A stretch of DNA of 64,000 nt from Halomonas denitrificans (GCF_003056305.1 NZ_PYVX01000002.1:496001-560000), one strand, 5' to 3'. Shown: positions 15,995 to 24,609, numbered from the stretch's first letter. Numbers and translations: made by a program. The notes: generated by a model not told the origin, from the sequence alone.

Positions 15995-16686
15995 CGATCA
16001 TACGGATCGCGAGTGGCGTCGGGCTGGTGCTTGGCCTGGCGTCGGTTCAGGCGTCGGCGCAGGCCCTGGAGGGCGACGCCGAGCGCGGCCAGCAGGCGGC
16101 CGGGGTCTGCGTGGCCTGCCACCAGGCCGACGGCATGGGCATGGACAATCCGAACGGCGAGTCCTGGCCGCGCCTGGCGGGACTGCCGGCGGCCTACATC
16201 GCCAAGCAGCTGCACGACATCAAGGCGGGGCGCCGCGAGAGCGCCACCATGATGCCGTTCGCCAACATGCTCGATGACCAGCAGATCGCCGACGTCTCGG
16301 CCTACTACGCCGAGATGGCGCCCTGGCCGGCGCTGCCCACGGCGTATCAACCGGCCGATCCCGAGGACGCCGCCGAGTGGCTGGCCAATCGCGGCGACTG
16401 GGCCGAGGACGCCATGATCCCGGCCTGCAACCAGTGCCACGGGCCCAACGGCCAGGGCGTGGGCGCGGTCTTCCCGCCGCTGGCCGGCCAGCACGCCGGC
16501 TACCTCCAGGCGCAGCTCGAGGCCTGGCGCGACGGGGCGCGCCACAACGACCCCAACCGGCTGATGGCGGGCATCGCCGAGCGCCTCGACGAGGCGCAGA
16601 TCACGATGATCGCCGACTACTACGCCACCCTGCCGGCGACGCTCGCCGTGCCCGACGCCCCGTCATCCGAGGAGGACGCCCCATGA
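15991..16686 (+). CDS. tsdB: Diheme cytochrome c4-type protein, TsdB-like
   Basis: Periplasmic electron carrier of 231 residues with a Sec signal peptide (cleavage after VQASA-Q near residue 23) and two class I cytochrome c domains. Heme motifs are CVACH (Cys40, Cys43, His44) and CNQCH (Cys146, Cys149, His150), each followed by a downstream methionine-bearing segment. In thiosulfate oxidisers a c4-like TsdB is encoded directly before TsdA and takes its electrons. Here the gene overlaps the kinase gene upstream and the TsdA-like gene downstream (both ATGA). It could also be a general c4 feeding a terminal oxidase; the neighbour argues for TsdB. Confidence 0.85.
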   Translation: MTIIRIASGVGLVLGLASVQASAQALEGDAERGQQAAGVCVACHQADGMGMDNPNGESWPRLAGLPAAYIAKQLHDIKAGRRESATMMPFANMLDDQQIADVSAYYAEMAPWPALPTAYQPADPEDAAEWLANRGDWAEDAMIPACNQCHGPNGQGVGAVFPPLAGQHAGYLQAQLEAWRDGARHNDPNRLMAGIAERLDEAQITMIADYYATLPATLAVPDAPSSEEDAP

Positions 16687-17648
16687 GCCTGCGCACATCC
16701 CAGCCGCTGAAGGCGGCGGCCCTGGTCGCGACCCTCGCCCTCTCGCCGGCCGCCCTGGCCCAGGACGAGGGCGTCGAGCGCGACTACCAGATCCCGCTGC
16801 CCCAGGCCCCCGAGGGCGAGGTGACCTTCACGCCGCCCCACGAGCGCGACCTGCCCGACAACCAGTACGGCGACATGGTGCGCAAGGGCCGCGATCTGTT
16901 CGTCGACACCCAGGCGCTGCGCGGCGAGTACGTCTTCAACGACCAGAACTGCGCCAACTGCCACCTCGACGCCGGCCGCCTGGCCAACTCGGCGCCGATG
17001 TGGGCCTCCTTCGGCGTCTACCCGGCCTATCGCGGCAAGAACGACAAGGTGAACACCCTCGCCGAGCGGATCCAGGGCTGCTTCACCTACTCCATGAACG
17101 GCACGCCGCCGCCCACCGGCAGCGAGCCGCTGGTGGCCATGCAGACCTACCTGCACTGGATGTCGACCGGGGCACCGATCAACGAGTCGCTGCCCGGTCG
17201 CGGCTATCCCAAGCTCGAGGAGGCCGAGCAGGCGCCCGACCGGGCCCGCGGCGCCGAGGTCTACGCCGCGCAGTGCGCGGTCTGCCACGGCGACGAGGGC
17301 CAGGGCCAGCGGGTCGGCGAGCGCCAGGTCTTCCCGCCGCTGTGGGGCGACGGCGCCTACAACTGGGGGGCCGGCATGCACCGGGTGAACACCGCGGCCA
17401 ACTTCATCAAGGCCAACATGCCGCTGGGCAAGCCCTACTCTCTCACCGACCAGCAGGCCTGGGACGTGGCGGCGTTCATCAACGGTCACGAGCGGCCCCA
17501 GGACCCGCGGCGCCGCACCCTGGAGACCCTGGAGGAGACCGACGCGACCTTCCACAACCACCACGGCTACTACGGGGACGAGATCGACGGCCGGCGCCTG
17601 GGCGATCACGCCGACTTCGGCGAGAACCCGCGCCCCCTCGACGGCTGA
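16683..17648 (+). CDS. tsdA: Thiosulfate dehydrogenase-like diheme cytochrome c, TsdA-like
   Basis: Periplasmic diheme enzyme joining two thiosulfates to tetrathionate. The 321-residue product has a signal peptide (AALA-QD near residue 26), heme 1 motif CANCH (90-94) and heme 2 motif CAVCH (198-202). Typical TsdA pieces are CHLDAGRLANSAPMW, YPAYRGKNDKVNTL and CFTYSMNG. Cys133 lies 43 residues after the first heme cysteine, the spacing of the unusual Cys axial ligand in Allochromatium TsdA. Met246 lies where the heme-2 methionine is expected; the neighbouring Lys ligand position is Asn245. These residue equivalences are from memory of the family. Catalytic direction (oxidation or tetrathionate reduction) cannot be read from sequence. 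Confidence 0.85.
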   Translation: MSLRTSQPLKAAALVATLALSPAALAQDEGVERDYQIPLPQAPEGEVTFTPPHERDLPDNQYGDMVRKGRDLFVDTQALRGEYVFNDQNCANCHLDAGRLANSAPMWASFGVYPAYRGKNDKVNTLAERIQGCFTYSMNGTPPPTGSEPLVAMQTYLHWMSTGAPINESLPGRGYPKLEEAEQAPDRARGAEVYAAQCAVCHGDEGQGQRVGERQVFPPLWGDGAYNWGAGMHRVNTAANFIKANMPLGKPYSLTDQQAWDVAAFINGHERPQDPRRRTLETLEETDATFHNHHGYYGDEIDGRRLGDHADFGENPRPLDG

Positions 17649-17663
17649 GGCCGCGCCGGGGAA

Positions 17664-17705
17664 ACGCCACGGGCCCCGCTGCTTCTGCAGCGGGGCCCGT
17701 GGCGT
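17664..17705. terminator. Bidirectional hairpin between tsdA and dsbG
   Basis: Perfect 19-bp stem (17664-17682 with 17687-17705) and a TTCT loop lie between two convergent genes. Short T-tracts are poor, so it may act mainly by its very stable stem. Confidence 0.75.
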
Positions 17706-17720
17706 CTGGGGCAGGGGGAA

Positions 17721-18479
17721 TCAGGGGCGCGGCGAGCCCATCAGCTCGATCAGGCGTTCTTCCTGGGGCGCGCCCTGGACCTGCTCCAGGCGGCCGTCGT
17801 CGCGGCGATAGTAGGTGGTGGGGGTGGCGATCAGCCCGAGGCTCTCGAAGCGCTGGTTGTTGGCCCGCACCTGCTCCTCGATCTCCCGGGGCTGGGCCGA
17901 GGCCGCGATGCCCTCGTCGCTCTGCTGGTGCGCCTGCAGCGCCGCGCCGGGGTCGTCGGCGCCGAGCAGGGCGGCGGCCTTGGCGGGGCTGTCGCTCTCC
18001 AGGATGCCGACCATGATGTGGCGCAGCTGGACCCGGCCCGCCTCGACCCAGGGGCGGCTCTGGGCGTGGAAGCGATCGCAGTAGGGGCAGTTGGGGTCGG
18101 TGAAGGTGTAGAGGATGCGCTCGGCGTCCGGGTCGCCGTCGCGGATCCAGTGGCTCTGCTCGAGCGACTGCCACACCTCGGCCTCCTGGGCGCGACGCAC
18201 GTGCTCGTCCAGCGGGGCGGCGGAGAGGTCGTTGCCCTCGGCGTCGACCAGGGTGCCGACCACCGCATGCTCGCCATCCGGGGTGAGGTAGACGGCCATC
18301 TCGCGGCCGCGATGGCTGGCGGCGAAGCCTTCGAGCCCGCCCGGCGCCTCGAAGCGGGCGTGCACCTCGAGCCCCTCCTCGACCAGGGCCTGGATCGGCG
18401 CCGGCCAGGAGGTGTCGGCGGAGAGTGTCGTGGCGGCGGTCAGCGAGAGCAGGCCGACCGTGAGGGAGAGGGTTCGCAT
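17721..18479 (-). CDS. dsbG: Thiol:disulfide isomerase/chaperone DsbG-like
   Basis: Periplasmic thioredoxin-fold protein of 252 residues. The signal peptide ends near residue 21 (TTLSA-D), an N-terminal dimerisation-like domain follows to about residue 105, then the catalytic domain has CPYC (Cys131-Cys134) and the cis-proline loop ATPTT (Pro220). CPYC is the DsbG active site (DsbC usually has CGYC). DsbG protects single cysteines from sulfenylation, fitting a locus of sulfur and redox genes, and it may protect the Cys-ligated heme enzyme next door. The start at 18479 begins the signal peptide, with AGGACA upstream; an earlier in-frame start would add 56 residues without homology. Confidence 0.87.
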   Translation of the reverse strand: MRTLSLTVGLLSLTAATTLSADTSWPAPIQALVEEGLEVHARFEAPGGLEGFAASHRGREMAVYLTPDGEHAVVGTLVDAEGNDLSAAPLDEHVRRAQEAEVWQSLEQSHWIRDGDPDAERILYTFTDPNCPYCDRFHAQSRPWVEAGRVQLRHIMVGILESDSPAKAAALLGADDPGAALQAHQQSDEGIAASAQPREIEEQVRANNQRFESLGLIATPTTYYRRDDGRLEQVQGAPQEERLIELMGSPRP

Positions 18480-18653
18480 CGCGATGTCCTGTATGAAGGG
18501 CCGTGGTGAAACGCCGGAATGAAGCGCCGTGATGGCGCGCTGTCGTGACGCCTCGATGACGCAATGTCGTGGGGCGACGTCATGGCGCGAGGACGTCACG
18601 GGTGACGAGGGGACTCGCGCCATGCCGCGAAGTTCCCATCCTGACACGCCGGC

Positions 18654-18670
18654 ATTAGCCGTGGATTAAT
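18654..18670. promoter_or_regulatory. Degenerate response-regulator box or promoter between dsbG and copper chaperone
   Basis: ATTAGC-CGTGG-ATTAAT, read on the minus strand as ATTAAT-N5-GCTAAT, keeps the 11-base period of the box at 13852 but with mismatches. It lies within a perfect 10-bp palindrome region (GGATTAATCC, 18663-18672). CTGACA (18641-18646) plus ATTAAT could instead be a promoter for the copper chaperone gene. The rest of the 18480-18768 intergenic region shows nothing else convincing. Confidence 0.25.
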
Positions 18671-18768
18671 CCCGCGGGGCGGCGGCGGGGCGAGATGTCG
18701 CATCCCGCTCGCCGGCATCGCCGTGGCAGGATAGGCCTCATCCCCCTCGACCGTCGGAGTCCATCGCC

Positions 18769-19272
18769 ATGCGCCGCACCGCCCGCCCGCTGTTCCTGCT
18801 CTCCCTGCTCGCCCTGCCGCTGGTCGGTGCCGCCGCCGAGGCCCAGTCGATCGCCGTCGAGGACGCCCGGGTGCGCGCCGTGCCGCCCGGGGCGGCGACC
18901 ACCGCGGCCTTCATGACCCTGACCAACCCGGGCGAGACGGACCGGGCGCTGGTCGGGGGCGCCTCGCCGCTGGCCGGGACCCTGGAGCTGCATAACCACG
19001 CGATGGTCGACGGCGTGATGCGGATGCGTCGGGTCGAGGCGATTCCGCTGCCGGCCGGCGAGAGCGTGCACCTGGCGCCGGGCGGCTGGCACCTGATGAT
19101 GTTCGATCTGGCCGCGACCCCGGCCGAAGGCGAGAGCGTCGCGCTGACCCTGACCCTCGACAACGGCGAGACCCTGAACGTGGAGGCGCCGGTGCGCCGC
19201 GTGCAGCCGATGGCCATGCCCTCGGAGGCGGGCGGGGCGCACGAGGCGTCGAGCATGCCCTCGGCGCATTGA
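18769..19272 (+). CDS. Periplasmic copper chaperone PCu(A)C
   Basis: Periplasmic Cu(I) carrier of 167 residues that delivers copper to the CuA/CuB sites of cytochrome oxidase. The signal peptide ends near residue 25 (AAEA-Q). The full family signature H-X10-M-X21-H-X-M is exact: His75, Met86, His108, Met110, with extra His77 and His101 nearby. The C-terminal tail is His/Met-bearing (MAMPS, HEASSM), possibly a further copper ligand. It is divergent from dsbG. Its presence beside diheme cytochromes is consistent with a shared role in building or feeding a terminal oxidase. No SCO partner is adjacent. Confidence 0.92.
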   Translation: MRRTARPLFLLSLLALPLVGAAAEAQSIAVEDARVRAVPPGAATTAAFMTLTNPGETDRALVGGASPLAGTLELHNHAMVDGVMRMRRVEAIPLPAGESVHLAPGGWHLMMFDLAATPAEGESVALTLTLDNGETLNVEAPVRRVQPMAMPSEAGGAHEASSMPSAH

Positions 19273-19496
19273 GCGTCGAGGCAAAGCGCACCGGGTTCTG
19301 ACCAGGGACGCCGGGCACGGGTCGAAGAGAGGAGGGCGCGGCGCCCCTTCGATGGTGCGACGCTTCGGGTCCTGTCCACGGACCAGTCCCGAGCAGGCAA
19401 TGCTAACTGCGATAGCCCTTCCGTGAGCGCTGGGCGCTCCGGCCGTCAGCCGTTACAATGCCGCGACAGCTTCCTATCGACGTCGGGTTACCCCCT

Positions 19497-19985
19497 ATGC
19501 ATTGCCCCTTCTGTGGCGCCAACGACACGCGCGTGACCGATTCCCGCCTGGTGGCCGAGGGTGATCAGGTGAGGCGGCGTCGGCAGTGTGCGGCCTGCGG
19601 CGAGCGCTTCACCACCTACGAGACCGCCGAACTCGTGATGCCGCGGGTGATCAAGTCCGACGGCACCCGCGAGGTATTCGACGAGGCCAAGCTGCGCGCC
19701 GGCATGCTGCGCGCCCTGGAGAAGCGCCCGGTCAGCGCCGAGTCGATCGAGGCGGCGGTGGAGCGCATCCGTCAGCACCTGCGGGCCCGCGGCGAGCGCG
19801 AGATCCACGCCCGGGACATCGGCGAGGAGGTCATGCAGGCCCTCAAGCGCCTCGACCAGGTCGCCTACATCCGCTTCGCCTCGGTCTACCGCCGCTTCCA
19901 GGACATCGACGAGTTCCGCGCCGAGATCGATCGCCTGGCCCAGGAACCCGGCTTCCCCGACGATCCCGCCGGAGGGCGCGGATGA
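19497..19985 (+). CDS. nrdR: Transcriptional repressor NrdR
   Basis: Zinc-ribbon/ATP-cone repressor of ribonucleotide reductase genes, 162 residues. The N-terminal zinc ribbon has Cys3, Cys6, Cys31 and Cys34 (CPFC, CAAC). The ATP-cone spans about residues 49-139 ([16 protein letters not shown]). The start at 19497 places MHCPFC at the universal NrdR N-terminus; an upstream in-frame ATG at 19458 is therefore rejected. It overlaps ribD by four bases, the usual gammaproteobacterial nrdR-rib order. The 224 bases upstream hold only a weak TACAAT (19454-19459) as a possible -10. Confidence 0.97.
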   Translation: MHCPFCGANDTRVTDSRLVAEGDQVRRRRQCAACGERFTTYETAELVMPRVIKSDGTREVFDEAKLRAGMLRALEKRPVSAESIEAAVERIRQHLRARGEREIHARDIGEEVMQALKRLDQVAYIRFASVYRRFQDIDEFRAEIDRLAQEPGFPDDPAGGRG

Positions 19986-21130
19986 GCGCCCCGACCCTGC
20001 CCGAGACCTGGATGGCCCGCGCCCTGAAGCTGGCCGAGCGCGGCCGCTACACCACCGACCCCAACCCCCGGGTGGGCTGCGTGCTGGTCAAGGACGGACG
20101 GGTCGTCGGCGAGGGGTGGCACGACCGGGCAGGCGAGCCCCACGCCGAGGTCCACGCCCTGCGCGCGGCGGGCGAGGCCGCCCGTGGCGCCACCGCCTAC
20201 GTGACCCTGGAGCCCTGCTCCCATCAGGGCCGCACCGGCCCCTGCGCCCGGGCGCTGGTCGAGGCCGGGGTGGCCCATGTCGTCGTCGCCATGCAGGACC
20301 CCAACCCCCAGGTGGCCGGCCGGGGCATCGCCCTGCTGCGCGAGGCCGCTATCGAGGTGACGGTGGGCGTGCTGGAGGACGAGGCGCTGGCGCTCAATTC
20401 CGGCTTCGTGATGCGCATGTCCCACGGTCGGCCCTTCGTGCGCCTGAAGATGGCCATGAGCTTGGACGGGCGCACCGCCATGCGCTCCGGCGAGTCCCAG
20501 TGGATCACCGGGCCCCAGGCGCGCCGCGAGGTGCAGCGCCTGCGCGCGCGATCCAGCGCCATCCTGACCGGGGTGGAGTCGATCATCTTCGACAACGCCC
20601 GCCTCACCGTGCGCGCCGAGCAGCTGGCGCTGCCCGATGGCGAGGCGATCGCCGCCCGCCAGCCGCTGCGCGTGGTGGTCGACTCCCGCCTGCGCCTGCC
20701 CCAGGCGGCGGCCTGTCTGCGCGAGCCGGGCCGCACCCTGGTGGCGACCCTGGCCGAGCACGAGCCCGAGCGGCGCGCGCGGCTCGAGGAGGCCGGCGCC
20801 GAGGTGGTGGTGATGCCGGCGGCCGCCGACGGCCGGGTCGACCTCGACGCCCTGCTGCACCACCTGGCCGAGGTGGAGCAGGCCAACGAGGTGCTGCTCG
20901 AGACCGGGGCGACGCTCGCCGGCGCCATGCTCGAGGCGAACCTGATCGACGAGATGCAGCTGTTCGTGGCGCCGACCCTGCTCGGCGGCGAGGCGCGCCC
21001 GCTCTTCGCGCTGCCGGGCCTGTCGCTGATGGCCCAGCAGAAGGGGCTCGAGATCCTCGACATCCGTGCCGTGGGCCAGGATTGGCGTATCACCGCAAGG
21101 CCCACGCGTCCGACCACGTCTGCTTCCTGA
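19982..21130 (+). CDS. ribD: Riboflavin biosynthesis deaminase/reductase
   Basis: Bifunctional cytosolic enzyme of 382 residues. The N-terminal deaminase (about 1-145) carries the zinc motif HAEVHAL and [11 protein letters not shown]. The C-terminal reductase (about 150-365) contains [17 protein letters not shown] and GATLAGAML. It catalyses the second and third steps from GTP toward riboflavin. The ATG overlaps the nrdR stop. Downstream, where many gammaproteobacteria have riboflavin synthase (ribE/ribC), there is only a 206-base spacer with a tandem repeat; riboflavin synthase must be elsewhere. Confidence 0.97.
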   Translation: MSAPTLPETWMARALKLAERGRYTTDPNPRVGCVLVKDGRVVGEGWHDRAGEPHAEVHALRAAGEAARGATAYVTLEPCSHQGRTGPCARALVEAGVAHVVVAMQDPNPQVAGRGIALLREAAIEVTVGVLEDEALALNSGFVMRMSHGRPFVRLKMAMSLDGRTAMRSGESQWITGPQARREVQRLRARSSAILTGVESIIFDNARLTVRAEQLALPDGEAIAARQPLRVVVDSRLRLPQAAACLREPGRTLVATLAEHEPERRARLEEAGAEVVVMPAAADGRVDLDALLHHLAEVEQANEVLLETGATLAGAMLEANLIDEMQLFVAPTLLGGEARPLFALPGLSLMAQQKGLEILDIRAVGQDWRITARPTRPTTSAS

Positions 21131-21168
21131 GTACCCCGCCGCCCCGTGACGAGCGGTGAGCGGTGATA

Positions 21169-21244
21169 CGCCACGGCCGCTATCTACTGGCGCCCACCGA
21201 CGCGCCACGGATGCTATCTACTGGCGCCCACCGACGCGCCACGG
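21169..21244. repeat. Tandem 34-bp direct repeat between ribD and ribBA
   Basis: Two exact 32-bp copies (21179-21210 and 21213-21244) with a 2-base variable spacer, so the period is 34. An 8-base partial third copy (CGCCACGG, 21169-21176) comes before. Each unit contains GCTATCTACTGGCG. The origin could be slippage duplication or repeated regulator sites. Confidence 0.9.
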
Positions 21245-21336
21245 TACCCTGACGCGGTTTCGAGGTGGCGACGCCGGAGGGCGACCCGATCGTCGCGGGA
21301 CCGCGACGGCCACCACGCTGAATCAATGGAGACTCC

Positions 21337-22500
21337 ATGGTGCACTCCTCATCCGGGGGCCTGGCCCCTATCGAAGAGCTGGTCGAGGACATTCGTCAGG
21401 GCAAGATGGTGATCCTGATGGATGACGAGGATCGCGAGAACGAAGGCGACATCATCATGGCCGCCGAGAAGGTCGAGGCCGAGCACATCAACTTCATGGC
21501 GCGCCACGCCAGGGGGCTGATCTGCCTGCCGATGACCCGCGAGCGCTGCGAGCGTCTCCAGCTGCCGCTGATGGTGCGCGACAACGGCTCCGGCTTCGGG
21601 ACCAAGTTCACCCTCTCCATCGAGGCCGCCGAGGGCGTCACCACCGGGATCTCCGCCGCCGACCGGGCGCGCACCGTCCAGGCCGCCGTGGCCCGCGACG
21701 CCCGGGCGGAGGACATCGTCCAGCCCGGCCACATCTTCCCGCTGATGGCCGAGCCCGGCGGCGTGCTGCGCCGCGCCGGCCACACCGAGGCGGCCTGCGA
21801 CCTCGCGGCGCTGGCCGGCCTCGACCCCAGCGGCGTGATCTGCGAGGTGATGAACGAGGACGGCAGCATGGCGCGCCGCGCCGAGCTCGAGCGCTTCGCC
21901 GTGGAGCACGGCCTGAAGATGGGCACCATCGCCGACCTGATCCACTACCGCATCCACAACGAGCAGACCGTGCAGCCGGTGGAGTCGAGCCCGGTCGAGA
22001 CCGCCTTCGGCGAGCTCACCCTGCACGTCTTCCGCGACAGCATCCAGGGCGCCCATCACCTGGCGCTGGTCAAGGGACACCCGCATCCCGAGGTCCCGAC
22101 CACGGTGCGCGTGCACCTGGCCAACGTGATGCGCGACCTGCTGGCCCTGCAGAAGGGCGAGCGGGAAAGCTGGACCGCCCATCAGGCGCTGGCCGAGGTG
22201 GCCGGCGCCGAGCACGGCGTCTTCGTGCTGCTCGACGACGGTCGCCCGCGCCAGGACCTGCACGACATGCTCGAGGTGTTCCTCGAGCGCCGTCGTCCGC
22301 CGCGCACCAGCGACTCCGACGGCGCCGGCAACTACCTGACCATCGGCACCGGCTCGCAGATCCTGCGCCACCTGGGCGTCGGCAAGATGCGCCTTCTGAG
22401 CTCGCCCTGGAAGTTCTCCGCCCTCTCCGGCTTCGACCTCGAGGTGGTGGAGCGCCTGGAACCCGGCGAGCCCGTGCCCGGCGAGGCGTGCGACGACTGA
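21337..22500 (+). CDS. ribBA: DHBP synthase with degenerate GTP cyclohydrolase II domain
   Basis: Cytosolic enzyme of 387 residues. The N-terminal RibB domain (about 1-215) makes 3,4-dihydroxy-2-butanone 4-phosphate from ribulose 5-phosphate, with the acidic active-site motif [10 protein letters not shown] and PGHIFPL. The C-terminal half resembles RibA but lacks the zinc cysteines (no CxGD...RCDC) of GTP cyclohydrolase II; where they should be there is [13 protein letters not shown] and [13 protein letters not shown]. It is therefore probably only a DHBP synthase, like the RibBX proteins of other gammaproteobacteria, and a separate ribA is expected. GGAGA lies just before the ATG. The next gene, ribH, follows after 85 bases. 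Confidence 0.93.
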   Translation: MVHSSSGGLAPIEELVEDIRQGKMVILMDDEDRENEGDIIMAAEKVEAEHINFMARHARGLICLPMTRERCERLQLPLMVRDNGSGFGTKFTLSIEAAEGVTTGISAADRARTVQAAVARDARAEDIVQPGHIFPLMAEPGGVLRRAGHTEAACDLAALAGLDPSGVICEVMNEDGSMARRAELERFAVEHGLKMGTIADLIHYRIHNEQTVQPVESSPVETAFGELTLHVFRDSIQGAHHLALVKGHPHPEVPTTVRVHLANVMRDLLALQKGERESWTAHQALAEVAGAEHGVFVLLDDGRPRQDLHDMLEVFLERRRPPRTSDSDGAGNYLTIGTGSQILRHLGVGKMRLLSSPWKFSALSGFDLEVVERLEPGEPVPGEACDD

Positions 22501-22585
22501 CGCCGCGCCCGCCTTCATCATCACGGCATGGCCCGCGGCCATGCCCCCGGACCCTTCCGTACCGGATCTTTCAGGACACAGAACC

Positions 22586-23080
22586 ATGCAACCGATTTCC
22601 CAAGTCGAAGGCAGCTTCGTCGACGTCGATGGCCGCTACGTGATCGTGGTCGGCCGCTTCAACCACCACGTGGTGGACAGCCTGGTCGAGGGCGCCGTGG
22701 ACAGCCTGGTGCGCCACGGCGTGGACGCCGAGAACATCGACATCGTCCACGTGCCCGGTGCCTGGGAGCTGCCGCTGGCGATCAAGCGCGTGCTCCAGGT
22801 GGCGCGCCCCGATGCGGTGCTCGCCCTGGGCGCGGTGATCCGCGGCGGTACCCCCCACTTCGAATACGTGGCCGGCGGCTGCAACACGGCCATGGGCAAC
22901 CTGCAGCTCGAGTTCGATACCCCGGTGGCCAACGGCGTGCTGACCGTCGAATCCATCGAGCAGGCCATCGAGCGGGCCGGCACCAAGGCCGGCAACAAGG
23001 GCGCCGAGGCGGCCATGGCGGCCATGGAGATGGTCTCGCTGCTGCGCTGCTTCGGCGACGCCGCCGGGGGTGAGGCATGA
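22586..23080 (+). CDS. ribH: Lumazine synthase
   Basis: 6,7-dimethyl-8-ribityllumazine synthase, 164 residues, condensing the RibB product with the pyrimidine intermediate; it forms large oligomers in the cytosol. Landmarks are [27 protein letters not shown] and [16 protein letters not shown], which contains the catalytic histidine. ATG 22586 is chosen because AGGACA precedes it and the family N-terminus aligns there. It overlaps nusB by ATGA. Confidence 0.97.
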   Translation: MQPISQVEGSFVDVDGRYVIVVGRFNHHVVDSLVEGAVDSLVRHGVDAENIDIVHVPGAWELPLAIKRVLQVARPDAVLALGAVIRGGTPHFEYVAGGCNTAMGNLQLEFDTPVANGVLTVESIEQAIERAGTKAGNKGAEAAMAAMEMVSLLRCFGDAAGGEA

Positions 23081-23580
23081 GCGGCGAGCGTACGCGGGCG
23101 CCCTCGAAGGCGCAGCAGTCGCGCCATGCGGCCCGTGAGCTGGCCGTCCAGGGCCTCTACCAGTGGCAGATGACCGGCAAGTCGATCAGCGCCGTGGAGG
23201 CGGAGTTCCGCAGCCAGGTGGCCGATGACGACCTCGAGGATCACGAGAACTGGCACAAGGTCATGGAGATCGCCGACCTGGCGCTCTTCCATGAGCTGCT
23301 GCACAACGTGGCCCGCGAGCGCCAGACGCTGGACGCCGCCATCGCGCCGCTGCTCGATCGCCGCCTCGAGGATCTCGATCCCATCGAGCTCGCGATCCTG
23401 CGCCTGGGCGCCTACGAGCTCGCCAAGCGCCTCGAGGTGCCATATCGCGCGGTGATCACCGAAGGCGTCGAGCTCGCCAAGTCCTTCGGGGCCACGGACG
23501 GGCACAAGTACGTCAACGGCATCCTCGACAAGCTTGCCGGGCGGCTGCGGTCCGCCGAGGTCACTGCCCGTCGCCGCTGA
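23077..23580 (+). CDS. nusB: Transcription antitermination factor NusB
   Basis: All-helical RNA-binding factor, 167 residues, that binds boxA RNA with S10 during rRNA antitermination. Landmarks are [16 protein letters not shown] at the N-terminus and [15 protein letters not shown] plus VELAKSFG and [11 protein letters not shown] at the C-terminus. It lies in the classical ribH-nusB-thiL order, overlapping ribH by four bases and ending 12 bases before thiL. Confidence 0.97.
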   Translation: MSGERTRAPSKAQQSRHAARELAVQGLYQWQMTGKSISAVEAEFRSQVADDDLEDHENWHKVMEIADLALFHELLHNVARERQTLDAAIAPLLDRRLEDLDPIELAILRLGAYELAKRLEVPYRAVITEGVELAKSFGATDGHKYVNGILDKLAGRLRSAEVTARRR

Positions 23581-23592
23581 AGGCCCGTCCCG

Positions 23593-24609
23593 ATGCACAG
23601 CGAATTCGAACTCATCAGCCGCTACTTCACGCCCGAGGCTCCCGGCGCGGATGCCGGCGTGAGCCTGGGGGTGGGCGACGACTGCACCCTGCTGGCGCCG
23701 ACGGCGGGCCAGCGGCTGGCGGTCAGCGTCGACACCTCGGTCGCCGGGGTCCACTTCCCCGAGGCGGCCCCGGCCGCGGCGATCGGTCACCGGGCGCTGG
23801 CGGTCAGCCTGAGCGATCTCGCCGCCATGGGCGCCCGCGCCCGCTGGTGCCTGATGTCGCTGACCCTGCCGGCGGCGGACGATGACGCCTGGCTCGCCGA
23901 CTTCGCCCGCGGCTTCCATGCACTCTGCGACGCCACCGGCACTGCCCTGGTGGGCGGCGACGTGACCCGCGGCGAGCTCGCCATCGGCGTGACGGTGATG
24001 GGGGAGGTGCCCCCCGAGCAGGCGCTGACCCGCAGCGGCGCGCGGCCGGGTGAGGTGCTGGCGGTGACCGGGGCGCTCGGCGGCGGCGCCGGGGGGCTGG
24101 CTCTCTGGCAGCGCGGTGAGCGCGATCTCGCCCATCCGCTGCTCGCGCGCTACCTGCATCCGCGGCCGCGCCTCAACGCGGGACTCGCCCTGCGCGGTCT
24201 GGCGAGTGCCGCCATCGACGTCTCCGACGGCCTGCTGGCCGATCTGGGCCACGTGCTCGAGGCCTCCGGCGTGGGGGCCGAGCTGATCCCCGAGGCGCTG
24301 CCGCTCGCCGAGGGGCTCTTTGATGCGCTCGGTGAGGCGGGCGCGCGCGAGGCGGCGCTGCACGGCGGCGACGACTACGAGCTGCTCCTCGCCCTGCCGC
24401 CCGAGCACCTCGCCACGGCGCGCGGCCGGCTGGCCGAGCTTGGCCTGGCGCTGACCGAGATCGGCCGGCTGGTCGAGGCGCCCGGCATTCGCGGGGTGGC
24501 GCTCGGCAGCGAGCGCGGCTGGCAGCACTTCCAGCCGAGCGGCGGTCCGTCGGGCGGCGCTCCGTCGGGCGGCGCTCCGTCGGGCGGCGCCCCAGGCGGT
24601 GCCTCATGA
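23593..24609 (+). CDS. thiL: Thiamine-monophosphate kinase
   Basis: Phosphorylates thiamine monophosphate to the active cofactor TPP; 338 residues. Landmarks are GVGDDCTLL, SVDTSVAGVHF, LAVSLSDLAAMGA, the GDVTRG loop and ISDGLLADLGH-like VSDGLLADL. The last 20 or so residues are a low-complexity tail of PSGGA repeats encoded by a 15-bp tandem repeat (24541-24602) not found in typical ThiL proteins. The tail overlaps the pgpA start, so repeat number changes of 15 bp would keep the frame. Confidence 0.95.
   Translation: MHSEFELISRYFTPEAPGADAGVSLGVGDDCTLLAPTAGQRLAVSVDTSVAGVHFPEAAPAAAIGHRALAVSLSDLAAMGARARWCLMSLTLPAADDDAWLADFARGFHALCDATGTALVGGDVTRGELAIGVTVMGEVPPEQALTRSGARPGEVLAVTGALGGGAGGLALWQRGERDLAHPLLARYLHPRPRLNAGLALRGLASAAIDVSDGLLADLGHVLEASGVGAELIPEALPLAEGLFDALGEAGAREAALHGGDDYELLLALPPEHLATARGRLAELGLALTEIGRLVEAPGIRGVALGSERGWQHFQPSGGPSGGAPSGGAPSGGAPGGAS
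24541..24602 (+). repeat. 15-bp coding tandem repeat in thiL tail
   Basis: GGCGGCGCTCCGTCG-type units, about three and a half copies, encode PSGGA repeats at the ThiL C-terminus. In-frame unit length makes expansion or contraction tolerable. Confidence 0.85.

Noticed and set aside
18480-18768. N-terminal extension of DsbG by 56 residues
   Set aside because: It would bury the signal peptide, and the sequence there has no family similarity; the gap is better read as regulatory DNA.
21131-21336. FMN riboswitch before ribBA
   Set aside because: No RFN-element conserved blocks; the region is a tandem repeat instead.
24541-24602. CRISPR-like short repeat array
   Set aside because: Units are contiguous 15-bp coding repeats without spacers, in frame with ThiL.
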